This document shows, piece by piece, positions 45,345 through 56,579 of a stretch of DNA of 64,000 nucleotides; position 1 is the stretch's first letter; each line of letters opens with the position of its first letter. The notes under the pieces are model-generated. The model did no database searches. It saw nothing but the letters and a program-made list of their open reading frames with translations, and was not told where the DNA came from. The stretch is from Jaltomata sinuosa (Eukaryota > Streptophyta > Magnoliopsida > Solanales > Solanaceae): contig QJPP01000441.1 of assembly GCA_003996215.1 (NCBI GenBank), positions 340,164 to 404,163 on the forward strand, given 5' to 3'. Made by a program: the position numbers and the translations under genes.

Positions 45345-48300
45345 ATGAGAACCGACCCGCCTTCCCTTGTTTCTCTCGCTATTGACTCTGCCCTTCTTCA
45401 TATCTCCTCCTATTCTGATCTCTCTTTCTTGCCTGAACACATTCTTCGTGACCTTTTCCTGGTAACCCCACTTCACTTTCTTCTTTTTATCTATCTTTCA
45501 CTTTGGATTATCTTGTATGGTTATGGGCTCTTTTTTCTCTTAATATGATCTGATTCTTGATGCATTTCTGGGATTTTCTTTTGTCGGTACTTTTTGTAGT
45601 CAGTGCGAACTATCCAAATGTAAATTAAAGGAAATAGATTTGTGGCTTGCACTTGTTATGCATCTATGTATCTTTGAGATTTACACACTTGCAGCTATTT
45701 TGTTCTGTAATTTATGGGTTTTGCATTTTTCAATCTAGGGCATGTTTTAATCTTTTTGGATTTTTGAGTATACTTGTGTATTTTTCTGTGATGTGATCTG
45801 GTTTCTGCATTTTTTTGGGTTTTTCTTTCATGGGTTCCCCTTGTTATCCAGTTGTAAGTGGTGTTCAATTGTCATCAGTGCTGAAAGAATTTTATGGCTT
45901 TCGCGTGGCTGATTTGTAAAGACTTTTGAGTTTATTTCAGTTTAACTGTTATAATGTGATATATCAATCCAGACTGGAGAGAGAAAGTAAGTGGTGTTTT
46001 TATGTTTAAGCTTGTACTTGGGTAATTTTATCCGACTTTTTTTGCTTAACAAGTTTGTTGTTCAGACTTTGTCATGTAAGAGTACGAGAATTACCTTTTC
46101 TGCATTTTGACTTAACCCTACACAGAGGATTAATTAAATACTGGGGTGTGATAACTATTTTTGTAATTTTGTCTTGTCGTATCTAATGCTTAGCTAAAGA
46201 ATGTAAGGGGTATTCTTTTGGCACTTCAATATGTCTAGTCTACGTGATTGCCCATATTGTGCAAAGTGAAAGGTAGAATAGAAATTGAATGATGAAAGGA
46301 GCTAAAAATTGACACTGATGGTTGTCTTTTCTTTCCTTTCCTTTTTTGGGATAGAAGACATTAACATTTATACCTTAACTTGAGTTTTATTTTTCTTGGG
46401 TGGGGTGGGAGGTGGAGGTGGAGGTGGGGTGAGTGCTCATTTTTAGCACCCAAGGGTGTGACCTAGTGGTCAATGAAGTGGGTTGAGAACCATGAGGTTT
46501 GAGGTTTAAATCCCAACAGAGACAAAAATATTTGGTGATTTCTTCTCATTTGTCGTAGCCTTGGTAGACAGAGTTACCTAGTACCTGTTGTTGATGGGAG
46601 GTGACAGGTATCCCGTGGAATTAGTCGAGGTGCACGCAAGGTGATCTAGACACCATGATTATCAACAACAACAACAACAAACCCAGTGTGTTCCTATAAG
46701 TGGGGTCTGGAGAGGGTAGAGTGTACGCAGACCTTACCCCTACTTTTTCTGAAGGTAGAGAGACTTTTTCCGAAAGACCCTCGGTTGAGAAAACAGTGAA
46801 AAATAGACAACAACAACAAGATAATAAGATACTGAAACAACATGTAATGATAGAAATCTAAAAATAAGGGAAAGAAACAAATAATACTAAAACTCGGGGA
46901 AATGGACGAAAAACGTCTGACTACTAACTAACCTTCTACCCTAATCCTCTACCTTCACACACCCTCCTATCAAGGGTCATGTCCTCAGTGAGCTGGAGCT
47001 GCATCTTATCCTGCCTAATCACCTCACCCCAATACCTCTTAGGCCTACCTCTCCTCCTCCTCAAGCCTACTATGACCAAACTCTCACACCTCCTAACCGT
47101 GGCATCTGCACCTTTCCTCTTCACATGCCCAAACCATCACATTCTTCCTGCATCTTATCTTCCACGAGAGCCACTCTTACCTTGTCCCAAGTGTCTTCAT
47201 TCCTAATTTTATTTCTCCTGGTATGTCCACACACACATCCACCTCAGCATCCTCATCTCTGCCACTTGCATCTTTTGGACATGAGAGTTCCTTACCGGCC
47301 AACACTCCACCCTATAAAGCATAGTCGGTCTAGCCACCACTCGGTAGTACTTCCCTTTAAGTTTAGGAGGTACATTCTTGTCACACAGAACACCGGATGC
47401 TAGCCTCCATTTCATTAACCCTGCCCCAATACGTTGCGTGACATCCCCATCAATCTCCCCATTACCTTGGATCACTGACCCCGGGTACTTGATTATCAAA
47501 ACAAAAATGTTTCTTTTAGGAAAAGGAGTCACTTGTAGAAACATTATATAAGCACTTTAGCAAATTCTGGAATTATTATTTTGTAAAAGACATGTTTAAT
47601 TTAGTAAATTTACCTAAACAATTTACATATTGATTTGATATTTGGGGTAAATTATCTATAGAATTGATACTTAAGTTTTTAACAAGAGAATAGTTTCTTT
47701 GGCTCAGAGTTTGAGCTTTTCCAGAAGTGCTTCCTTTTTCGAGATTTCCACTAACATAAAGTATATTTAAACTTTATAGAAAACCATGTCCCCTTGTAAG
47801 GTTTTCTACTTTTGGTATACTTCTTGTATACGGGCAAGCTTTTTCCCTTTTCTAATGAAATTTATTACTTTATCAAAAAAAATTATTATCTAAACTTTAT
47901 GAGAACCTGGAGGTTTTTTATTGGTAGAAATAGTCATTTGTCAAATATATAATATAACATTTTTGAAGTGATCATTAAAGAGCTTGATTGCGTTTATATT
48001 CTAAATGTATATGAGCTTGATTGCGTTTATATTCTGAATGTGTATGGTGTAGAAAAAGTAGCTTGCCCACTGCAAGATGGGCATGTATAATTTTATACAA
48101 ATGTATGTGAACAAAACAGTTCCCATTAAGTCTCTTTCCATGTTATAATCTCTTAATCAAACATGTACTGACATGGTCATAGTTGTGTCACTGCTCCAAT
48201 TTATCAGCTATGACCAAGTAACGGGAAATTATACCTGAACGTGACAACCAACTTTTAGCTCCAACTGTGGTATCAGGCTATCAGCAACTAAAGCAGGGCA

Positions 48301-49429
48301 ACTTATACCTCTTCTTGTTTTGAGTCAGCATCTGGGAGACAAAAATAGTCTGGTCGTTAAAAGAAAGAAAGTTATCTCCCAGCCTCAGGATAGCTGATGG
48401 ATGGGAAATAATAGTTGCATTAGTTGACTTGTCTGGATAAATTTTGCAGCATTTAGTTATACATAATTTTGACTCTGGTTGGTTTGGCATTCTCTTAAAA
48501 TAGAGATGAGAAAGGATTTCTTTTCCCATCTTTGCCCTAAAAGGGCAGAACTCAAACAGTGATCCAATAAAAGAAATCAGACACCATCTGCATGGACCTT
48601 CCTATGAGCTGTTGCAGAAGTAGGCATCTGTAATGCACAAATTAAACATTGAGTAAGGTCTTAATTGTTGGAGTAGCTGATGTTTCTGAATTCTGAACTA
48701 GGCGAGTTTGATACACGTTTTATCCTTCTGCAGTTACTTGGCCATAGTTAGTTGTGTCACATCTCTACTTTAGTGCTACTCTTTACATGTTAGTACTTCA
48801 ACCTGTAAATCTATGGCAGGTCATCTTTATGTATTCCAAGTTGTATTCACCAAGTGAAAAATTAGTAGGCATATCTCATACCTGCACTTCTTTCTGCATC
48901 TTAACAATATGGCACTGTCTGAACTTCTACAGCATACAGATTGTAGACTATACATATACTAGCTGTGGGCTATAAATGCAGTTACTGCTGCATATGTTCA
49001 TTATTAAAATTATTAAATTCCCGAATGAGACCTAGCAAACCTCCCATTGGCAGATCTAATGATGATAAACTCTGTAAATTTTTGTGAACATCCGTCTACT
49101 CAATCATGTTGGAGTAGGTTCACATGTGATAACAGTCTTAATTTTCTGTTCTTGGCAGAGGACATTGAGAGCTGGGAAATTAAATGAAAAGATTTTGAAG
49201 CTGTTTATTGCAACTGGAAAAGAAGAAATCCTTTCACTAATTGACGCATTTAACATCCAATGTGTTCTTACTCCTGTGCTTCCTACTAGTAAGTTTTTTG
49301 TTTTTAAATCCTTCTGTAGCATCTAGTTACCAGTGTCAAAAAGAAAAAAGAAAAATCCTTCTGTAGCATTATGATTCATGATGTAATCTTTATAACTACT
49401 TTATTTCAGGATGCTCTGAGAAATTCTGA
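45345..49429 (+). CDS. three-exon gene for an 88-residue protein of unknown function
   Basis: Exons 45345-45461, 49159-49288 and 49410-49429 join in frame to 88 codons. Splice sites are good: CTG|GTAACC, CTTGGCAG|AGG, ACTA|GTAAGT and TTTATTTCAG|GAT. Phases are 0 and 1, and the last exon adds only RCSEKF and a stop. The protein is mainly helical-looking, rich in Leu, with DPPSLVSLAIDSALLHI near the start and a GKLNEKILKLFIATGKEEIL central helix. No signal peptide or membrane segment is evident. I do not recognise the family. Intron 1 is 3.7 kb and carries a SINE and a LINE. Upstream, ATGs at 45313 (6 codons) and 45341 (14 codons, overlapping the start by one base register) could lower translation. 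The next gene begins 97 nt after the stop. This is inference from sequence, without transcript data. Confidence 0.65.
46447..46662 (+). mobile_element. tRNA-derived SINE in intron 1
   Basis: Box A TGACCTAGTGG (46459-46469) and box B GGTTTAAATCC (46503-46513) have the spacing of an internal RNA polymerase III promoter. The body, with GACAGAGTTACCTAGTACC and a TATCCCGTGGAATTAGTCGA stretch, and the end at GACACCATGATTATCAA are familiar from Solanaceae SINEs, which is recognition from memory. Its 3' tail merges with the (CAA)n of the next element. Confidence 0.75.
46663..47500 (-). mobile_element. 5'-truncated RTE-clade LINE in intron 1
   Basis: On the minus strand the C-terminal part of an RTE reverse transcriptase protein is readable: GNGEIDGDVTQRIGAGLMKW, LASGVLCDKNVPPKLKGKYY, NSHVQKMQVAEMRMLRWMC, and after a shift GRPKRYWGEVIRQDKMQLQL. 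It is followed by a 3' UTR with GTAAGGTCTGCGTACACTC and a (TTG)n tail (complement of 46663-46682). Homology begins near 47500, so the endonuclease and most of the polymerase are missing, as usual for aborted target-primed insertion. Frame breaks make it inactive. Confidence 0.85.
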
Positions 49430-49514
49430 TATTGTTTGGTAGCAAGCAATTATTTCAAAAGGCTCTTGTCATTTCTCAAGGCAATAAAGCCTGTTCTTGC
49501 TTTTGCTTATTTCT

Positions 49515-49516
49515 AG
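49515..49516 (+). promoter_or_regulatory. possible 3' splice site in the RGP leader
   Basis: A pyrimidine-rich run (TTGCTTTTGCTTATTTCTAG) ends in AG 10 nt before the RGP start codon. It would allow the RGP coding exon to be joined to an upstream leader exon. It is a candidate only. Confidence 0.35.
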
Positions 49517-49526
49517 CCTTGTAAAA

Positions 49527-50573
49527 ATGTCTCAAGTTAGCATCAGAGATGATGAAGTAGATATTGTGATAGCAGCAATTGAGCCAGATCTTACTTCGTT
49601 TCTGGAAGAATGGAGAGCAGTATTCTCCCGATTTCACCTGATAATTATCAAAGATCCTGACCTCAAAGAAGAACTTAAAATTCCAGGTGGATTTAATTAT
49701 GATACCTATACAAAAGCTGATGTTCAACAAATTATTGGACCTTCAATGGCTGTAACTTTCTCTGGTTACTCGTGCCGATATTTTGGCTATCTCTTGTCAA
49801 AGAAGAAATATATTATCTCAATAGATGATGACTGCATTCCAGCTAAGGATAATGAGGGTATCCAAGTTGATGCCCTCGCCCAACATATCAATAACCTCTC
49901 GACTCCTGCCACCCCATTTTTCTTTAATACCCTCTACGATCCTTTCTGTAAAGGAGCTGATTTTGTTCGTGGCTACCCATTTAGCTTGCGAAGTGGTGTC
50001 TCGTGTGCTCTGTCATGTGGACTGTGGCTTAATTTAGCGGATCTTGATGCACCTACACAAGCCCTCAAGCCGGAGCTGAGGAACACTCGATATGTTGATG
50101 CTGTCCTCACTGTACCAGTTAGATCCATGATGCCTCTGAGCGGAATCAATATAGCTTTTGATCGTGAGTTGGTGGGACCTGCTTTGCTGCCATCTTTCAG
50201 GTTGGCAAAAGAAGGAAAGTTCAGGTGGGAAACTGTGGAGGATATATGGACCGGAATGTGTGTTAAGGTCGTATGTGATCACTTAGGATATGGTGTGAAA
50301 ACTGGGCTTCCATACGTGTGGAGGAAAGAAAGAGGTGATGCCATAGAGAGTTTGAAGAAAGAGTGGGAGGGGGTGAAGCTGATGGAAGAAGTTGTTCCAT
50401 TCTTCCAATCAATGAGATTGACTCCGGCAGCAAAAACAGCAGAAGATTGTGTGATTGAGATTGCAGCAGCTGTGAAGGAGCAGCTGGGACGAATAGATCC
50501 TGTCTTCACCAGAGCAGCTGATTCCATGGTTGAGTGGGTGCAGCTGTGGAAGACGGTCAAAACCCGAACATAA
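49527..50573 (+). CDS. RGP5-like: reversibly glycosylated polypeptide, class 2 (UDP-arabinopyranose mutase family)
   Basis: 348 codons in one exon, the same length I recall for Arabidopsis RGP5, whose sequence it resembles throughout. Family marks: EVDIVIAAIEPDLTSF at the N-terminus, YSCRYFGYLLSKKKYIISID followed by the DDD metal/nucleotide motif (residues 100-102), the FVRGYPFSLRSG stretch (146-157) holding the arginine that is glycosylated in other RGPs, WLNLADLDAPTQAL, and HLGYGVKTGLPYVWR. Class 1 RGPs interconvert UDP-arabinopyranose and UDP-arabinofuranose at the Golgi face for cell-wall arabinan. Class 2 proteins join these complexes, and as I recall lack demonstrated mutase activity. 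The start is the ATG at 49527: the ten codons upstream contain no earlier ATG, and they overlap a likely splice acceptor. There is no signal peptide. The frame is intact and probably functional. Confidence 0.93.
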   Translation: MSQVSIRDDEVDIVIAAIEPDLTSFLEEWRAVFSRFHLIIIKDPDLKEELKIPGGFNYDTYTKADVQQIIGPSMAVTFSGYSCRYFGYLLSKKKYIISIDDDCIPAKDNEGIQVDALAQHINNLSTPATPFFFNTLYDPFCKGADFVRGYPFSLRSGVSCALSCGLWLNLADLDAPTQALKPELRNTRYVDAVLTVPVRSMMPLSGINIAFDRELVGPALLPSFRLAKEGKFRWETVEDIWTGMCVKVVCDHLGYGVKTGLPYVWRKERGDAIESLKKEWEGVKLMEEVVPFFQSMRLTPAAKTAEDCVIEIAAAVKEQLGRIDPVFTRAADSMVEWVQLWKTVKTRT

Positions 50574-50815
50574 TCCAGTCTTGCTTGGGGTGAAGTTCCC
50601 ATATTATTCATTTTCTTCTAGATCCTTACAAAGGCATGTACATTTCTTCCAGACGGTTCTCTTAAAACCGATGCATAATATAGACAAGTTTTTGTTTTCA
50701 ACTGTTACCTAGGGTGACCAAGAGTTGAAAATAACGTTTAGTGATTTCTCTTGATTAACATTCTGGTTTTTTAAATGCTTGGTTCATTTTATGTAAGACT
50801 CGACAAGAAAGGGGA

Positions 50816-50821
50816 AATAAA
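50816..50821 (+). terminator. likely poly(A) signal of the RGP gene
   Basis: AATAAA lies 243 nt after the stop codon, in a U-rich 3' UTR-like stretch. Other candidates further down are weaker. Confidence 0.5.
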
Positions 50822-50899
50822 TGGTGCAATGCTTGCTGCTTCTGTTTCCTTAGGTCTTGTAGAAGGTTGACATTTTTACTCCACAAATATGCTGTGTAA

Positions 50900-52161
50900 A
50901 AGCTGAAATCTTTGTATGCTTGCAGTACTATATTCTATGAATGGTTGATGTTAAAGATGATATGCATGGCTAAACTATGTGGTTGATGGTATGCAAAGCC
51001 GGGCCACTAAGGTAACAGATGAAATGTGTTTGGCTAACAAGTAGGGGAAATAAAAAAAATAGAATTCTCACAAGTTTGTGTTATTTTTTTACCGAGTTGG
51101 AAATTTGAAGGAAAGCTATTTCAGTCTACCCAACTCTGGCATTAACACCTCGTTTGGTTGGGAATAAGTTATCTCAAGATTAATTATTTCGGGATTAACT
51201 ATTTTGAGATAAGTTATCCCATCACTATAATATAAATGGTGGGATAAGTTATTTCAAAAATCAAATTATTCCTGGACTATATTTTTATTCCAGGGATTAG
51301 CTAATAGTTCCTGTAGTTAAATGATTTTGTCTGAATATTTTAGGAAGAGAGAGAGAGTTGAAACTCTTGGTTTGCTAAATAAAAATATCTTTTTTCTAAT
51401 CGCTTATTCTTGCCTCCACTGGGTCTCTAATGTCTTAATCGCTTAGATGAGGTAGCAAGACTTGAGAACATGACCTTTCCTCCCCGAGAAAGTAGGATTT
51501 CTTACCTTTTTATAATTTAAATAGAAAAAAGACCTTTTAAATATTTATGCATAAAAATGAAGATCTGTTATGTGTAAAAATAAAAATCTTTTGTAAAAAA
51601 GACATAAAACTAATTTATTTTTATTTTTTTGTATTGAAGAGTTCTTTGACGAGTCCTTTCTCATAATTATTGAAATATTTTTTGGTCAAATTAAAAGTTT
51701 TAGTCAACCAAGTAGGCAACTATACAGGGACCAATTTTACTGGACTCTAGTCCAGAGCATAGGAAAAATAAACATTTGACTCAACAAACTATCAAAGATT
51801 AAGAGATATATTCTGCACCTTGCTACCTTCTAGTCTAGGAAGAGAACAAGGCCAGCCAGAAACTCAAAATGCGGAAAATTTAACACAAGACTGATAAAGA
51901 TGTATTTGGACCTATACATATATTTTAAGGGCATTTTTGGATTTATACGCATAATTTAAGGGTATATTTATTACAAGTTAGTTCCTAATTATAATTATGT
52001 AATAACTTGTGAAGTTGTATTTATTTTTATAAATTGTAGTGAATTTTCTCACTAATTTAAGACATTATATAGACATAATTAATCAATTTTTAAATAACTT
52101 TATGTTCCATTTTGTACAATTTAAATTAGAAATTCTTGGTAAAAACACAACAATCATCATA
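50900..52161. other. AT-rich intergenic region
   Basis: No gene. It contains the possible MITE at 51145-51320, a short (GA)n run near 51343 and otherwise unstructured A/T-rich DNA up to the Helitron. Confidence 0.5.
51145..51320. repeat. possible MITE
   Basis: It begins ACACCTCGTTTGGTTGGGAA and contains internal inverted segments (AAGTTATCTCAA against TTTTGAGATAAGTT; GGGATAAGTTAT repeated). This style is common in plant MITEs, but I could not define clean terminal repeats or a target duplication. Confidence 0.4.
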
Positions 52162-53157
52162 TCTAATAAGAAGCAAAGCAGGCAGGTCTTCAACATCCCA
52201 TGCCTGCTTTGGCATTAAGACCTGTCTGCTTTAGCATTTGTAAGGTAATTTGAACATTTCAACTTAAATGGAAAGATATTAGTGTCATTTAATAGTCTTC
52301 AAGTTTATGATTTCATGCTTATTGATGTTGTACTCAATGTTAAATTGAGTGTGTCTTTTTCTTATGGACTAAAAAGCACTGCTACTGTACTTTATCCCTT
52401 TAAAGTGGGCCCCACCTCTACTTATTTATTATTGTCATGTTTATTTAATTTCCCCTCCATTTTGACTTTTAGTTAAGTTCAATAATGCTTAAGTCTCTTT
52501 TTAATGTTTATAAAATAAGAGATTATTTTATTTATGGACTAATTATATTTTTGAAAGTAATTTAATTTATTTGAGAGGTGATTGTGATAAAATGAGATTT
52601 TCAAAATAAAATTTGAAATAAAATTTATACTTATCAAATTTAATGAAATATAAATTTATCTCAAAATTTAATTTTAAAGTTCATTTACAGCTTTATTTGT
52701 TCAATTTTAAAAATAAAGAAATAATTTATTATATTATATCCATTATATTCTAAAACGTTAAATTTATTATATTTTGCGATATGGTAAAATTATCATTTTA
52801 TTTATTGTTCTTTAAGGTATGCATCAAGTCAATATTGGACAAGTAAATATTAACGAAGGGAGTTTTTGTTTCAAGTTGAAAATGATATTTGAAAATTAAA
52901 ATTATGTTTGAATATAATTATAAAAATCAAGTAAATAAAACTTTTGAATCTTGTGATCTTAAATTAAAAATATGCAGGATATACTAAAATGTTCGTTAAT
53001 ATTGTGATCTTAAGCATGTCATGTGAAAAAATAAAATTAAAGAGTTGTAAAACAAAAGGGAAGAGATATTATTTTTTAAACGGACTAAAAAAATGAGACA
53101 AATAAATTGAAACAATATTTGTTGGGCTCGTGCCTAGCACGGGCGCTCTTTAACTAG
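52162..53157 (+). mobile_element. non-autonomous Helitron, about 1 kb
   Basis: It starts TCTAATAAGAAGC after an A (52161) and ends CTAG before a T (53158), the A|T target of Helitrons. Nine bases before the CTAG end is a hairpin with arms GCTCGTGC (53126-53133) and GCACGGGC (53137-53144), pairing with one wobble. A subterminal inverted repeat (GCAGGCAGGTCTT against AAGACCTGTCTGC) lies at 52199-52252. It contains no RepHel or other gene. The minus-strand element at 35752-36441 is a shorter relative. Confidence 0.8.
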
Positions 53158-53187
53158 TAGTTACATAAAACAAGAAAATTTATTATG

Positions 53188-53479
53188 TGTTATAAATACA
53201 TTGTATTAGTAGATTGTCCATTTACTTAAGTACATGAACTACTTACATTCATGTATACATATTCCCTATTCCCTAGGTGATATGAATCTTTAGGATAGGA
53301 ATGTACCCATTAATTTGGGTACTTAATATTGATGACTTTTGAAGTGATTTCTCAAACTATAAATAGAGATGTTATTCACCACTGTAATATACACTTGAAT
53401 AGAAGAAAAGTTATCTCTTTTATCTACATATCTTGTCTTCTTATCTTTTTAGTTATATTGTTCTGAGCTTAGTTTTACA
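53188..53479 (+). repeat. 5' LTR of copia G (boundaries approximate)
   Basis: About 292 bp from TGTTATAAATACATTG to TTTTACA. A TATA box (TATAAATAG) lies at 53358-53366. The following ATACGTTATCACCACGAAAC is the usual sequence after the LTR in a large group of plant copia elements and presumably holds the primer site. Only one LTR is in the window, so the left edge is uncertain by a few bases. Confidence 0.7.
53358..53366 (+). promoter_or_regulatory. TATA box of copia G LTR
   Basis: TATAAATAG sits 122 nt before the LTR end, a normal distance for U3/R in a short LTR. Confidence 0.65.
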
Positions 53480-53848
53480 ATACGTTATCACCACGAAACT
53501 CTAATCCATTTGATCATCTCTGAGTCGTGTTAATTTCTCTTCAGAACAAGGTGAGTATTAGTGGTACGGTTGCTAAATGATTCATAAACAGAATATATTT
53601 TCTATTTCGATAGTTAGTCACATGTTAGTTCACCTACACATGCATAAAGTTTACTATTTTTAGTTCATTAAGTTTTTGATACCTTATCTAACTTAATGGT
53701 ACATTATTTTTGGTGGCTGTAACACTAGTTCATATAATCTTTTTGTTTACTAGGATATATAATATAGTAACTGTACATGCAATTTTTTTTTAATTTATAA
53801 ACAGTTTTTTGTTGTTCCTGATTCACTTATTTTTCTTATAGTTTTATC

Positions 53849-54906
53849 ATGTCGAATTTGTCAAAGCTTGAGTTTGTAGCACTTGATATCTCCGGGAAAA
53901 ATTACCTATCATGGGTACTCGATGCTGAGATCCACTTAGCTGCTAAAGGTCTTGAAGCTACCATTACTCAGGATAATGAAGCATCCAGCCAGGACAAAGC
54001 GAAGGCTATGATTTTCCTTTGTCATCATCTGGATGAGGGCCTGAAAATTGAATATCTGACAGTAAAAGATCCACTTGAATTGTGGACTGATTTAAAGGGA
54101 AGGTATGACCATCTAAAGGCTACGGTATTGCCAAGAGCTCGTTACGAGTGGATGCACTTACGCTTCCAAGATTTTAAGATCGTAATTGAATATAATTATG
54201 TTGTATTCAGAATAACTTCCCAATTGAAACTTTGTAGGGAAACTATAAAAGATGAGGATATGTTGGAAAAGACACTTACTATTTTTCATGCCTCAAATGT
54301 GATATTGCAGCAGCAATACCGTGAAAAAAGTTTTCAGAAATACTCTGAACTGATCTCATGTCTTTTAGTGGCTGAGCAACATAATGCTCTTGTAAAAAAA
54401 ATCATGAAGCCCATCCCACTGGAACTGCTTCGTTACTGGAAGCAAATATGGTAGAAGCACATGACCGATCTGAAACAAAAATAAATAATAATCGAGGCCG
54501 TAATAATGTGCGTGGACAAGGCAAGGGAAAGGAATAATACAACAATCGTCGTGGTGGTGGTCATCATAAAAGGGAGAACAACATGAGTTCTCAAAATAAC
54601 CCTTCAAGAAATAACTGTCATCGTTGTGGTATGAAAGATCATTGGAAAGGTGAATGTCGTACACCTGAATATTTTGTCAGGCTCTATCAAAATTCCTTCA
54701 AAAGAAAAGGAAACAAAGGTGGTGCCTCTTCTTCCAATGCTCGAGCAGAGTCACATTTGACTCTTAAAAATGATGATCAGGCAAGGACTTCTCAAAAATA
54801 TGTTGAGAATGTTGAAGCAAATTTGACTTTGAAGGATGATACTTTTGATGGCCTCGATGATATTATTCATATGGAAGTTGAAGGCTTCTTTGAAGATCGA
54901 AACTGA
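53849..54906 (+). pseudogene. copia G gag
   Basis: The N-terminal 201 codons (53849-54454) match the gag_pol/UBN2-type capsid of plant copia elements (FVALDISGKNYLSWVLDAEI, LWTDLKGRYDHLKATVLPRA). After a frame break the nucleocapsid part (54583-54906) has a CCHC knuckle CHRCGMKDHWKGEC. A stop at 54453 and one near 54537 interrupt the protein. Confidence 0.87.
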
Positions 54907-55202
54907 AGTTTGATCATTTAATTAGAGAATGCATTATATTGCTGTTTTTATCTATGTGTTTTTAATTATCATATGTTGAAGTACTTAAATTTCTATTGTT
55001 AATTTATTCCGTACTCCTTTTTGATGTATTTTTTCTTTTTATGAATATTAATAGAATTTTCAGTCCTCAATTTGATTATAGTGCTACAACTATAATCATA
55101 CTATAGTAAAACTATAATCATTTTCAGTCCTCAATTTGATTATAGTGCTACAATTATAATCATTTAATTAGAGAATGCATTATATTTTTTTTTTAGTATA
55201 GT
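54907..55202 (+). repeat. local duplication at the copia G protease site
   Basis: ATCATTTAATTAGAGAATGC occurs at 54914-54933 and again at about 55158. The TTTTCAGTCCTCAATTTGAT block occurs at about 55056 and 55120. The sequence that should lead into the protease active site is replaced by these AT-rich repeats. Confidence 0.75.
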
Positions 55203-56579
55203 ATGAGTTGTAGCACTATCAACTCATATTATACTAAAAAAAAGAAATACTTCTCCAATTTGATTATGAAAATGGCATATGTTAATACAATATCAGGTAG
55301 TTCAAATTTGATCGAGGGCTCTGGAAGAGCGGCCTTGTTACTACCTGGAGGGACAATATTGGCCATTAATAATGTATTGTATTGTAGTAAGTCTCAAATA
55401 AACTTATTAAGTTTCAAGGTTATTCTCCAAAATGGCTTTCATGTTGAGACTGCCAATGAAGGAAAGGTTGAGTACCTTTATATTACTACGATAAATGCAG
55501 AGAAGAAAATTGTGCATGAAAAATTACATGCACTTTCTTCTGGGTTGTACCATACACGTATTGGTACAGTTGAATCACATGCCATAGTAAACAAAAGGTT
55601 TACTAGTTATAATGATTTTATCATTTGGCATGATCGGTTGGGCCATCCCGATTTTAATATGATGCACAAAATAATTGAGAATTCACATGGGCACACTTTA
55701 AAGAACCTGAATGTTCTTCAATCAAAGAAATTATCTTATGCTGCTTGTTCTCAAGGAAAGTTGATTCTCAAACCATCAACAACTAAGATTGAGATTGAGT
55801 CCCCTGCATTTCTGGGACATATACAAGGTGATATATGTGGATCAATTCACCCTGCATGTGGACCATTTAGATATTATATGGTCTTGATAGATGCATCTAC
55901 AAGATGGTCACATGTGTGCTTATTATCAACTCGTAACATGAATTTTGCGAGATTATTGGCTCAAATGATAAGGTCAAAAGAATAATTTTCAGATTATGCG
56001 ATAAAGACAATTCGTCTTGATAATTCTGGCGAGTTTACATCTCAGGCATTTAATGATTATTGTATGTCCACTGGTATAACAGTTGAACATCTAGTTGCTC
56101 ATGTTCATACTCAGAATGGTCTAGTAGAATCGTTGATTAAACATCTTCAATTGATAGCTAGACCATTGCTAATAAGGACAAAGTTACCTGTTTCTATGTG
56201 GGGACATGCTATTTTACATGCAGCAGCACTTGTGCGCATAAGGCCAACTAGTTATCATGAATTCTCTCCATTACAGTTGGTTTTTGGTCGTGAACCAAAC
56301 GTTTCCCATCTTAGAATTTTTGGGTGGGCAGTATATGTTCCAATTGCTCCACCACAACGCACAAATATAGGTCCTCAAAGAAGGTTGGTGATATATGTTG
56401 GGTATGAATATCCTTCAATCATAAAATATTTGGAACCTATGACTGAAGATTTATTTACGGCAAGATTCGCTGATTGTCATTTTAATGAATCAGTATACCC
56501 AACATTAGGGGAAGAATATAAGCAGTTGGGAAAAGAGATAGATTGGAATTTATCATCACTATCTCATTTAGATCCTTGA
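55203..56579 (+). pseudogene. copia G protease end and integrase
   Basis: 55203-55985: the protease downstream part (GSSNLIEGSGRAALLLPGGT, NNVLYCSKSQINLLSF) with the DSATT-type active site destroyed. Then the gag-pre-integrase zinc region (IWHDRLGHPDFNMMH, SYAACSQGK, where one Cys of the pair is Tyr) and the integrase core start with GDICGSIHPACGPFRYYMVLID. After a stop at 55983, 56064-56579 continues with THTQNGL-type sequence (HVHTQNGLVESLIKHLQ, including the catalytic Glu) and a GYEYPSIIKYLEP tail. Confidence 0.85.

Noticed and set aside
46979..47403. Plus-strand frames over the LINE
   Set aside because: Antisense to RTE reverse transcriptase, whose minus-strand protein is clearly recognisable.
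49497..49526. Longer RGP start ten codons upstream
   Set aside because: No ATG there. The stretch overlaps a likely splice acceptor, and homologues start at the MSQ-equivalent Met.
50034..50611. Minus-strand frames over the RGP gene
   Set aside because: Shadows of the strongly conserved plus-strand coding region.
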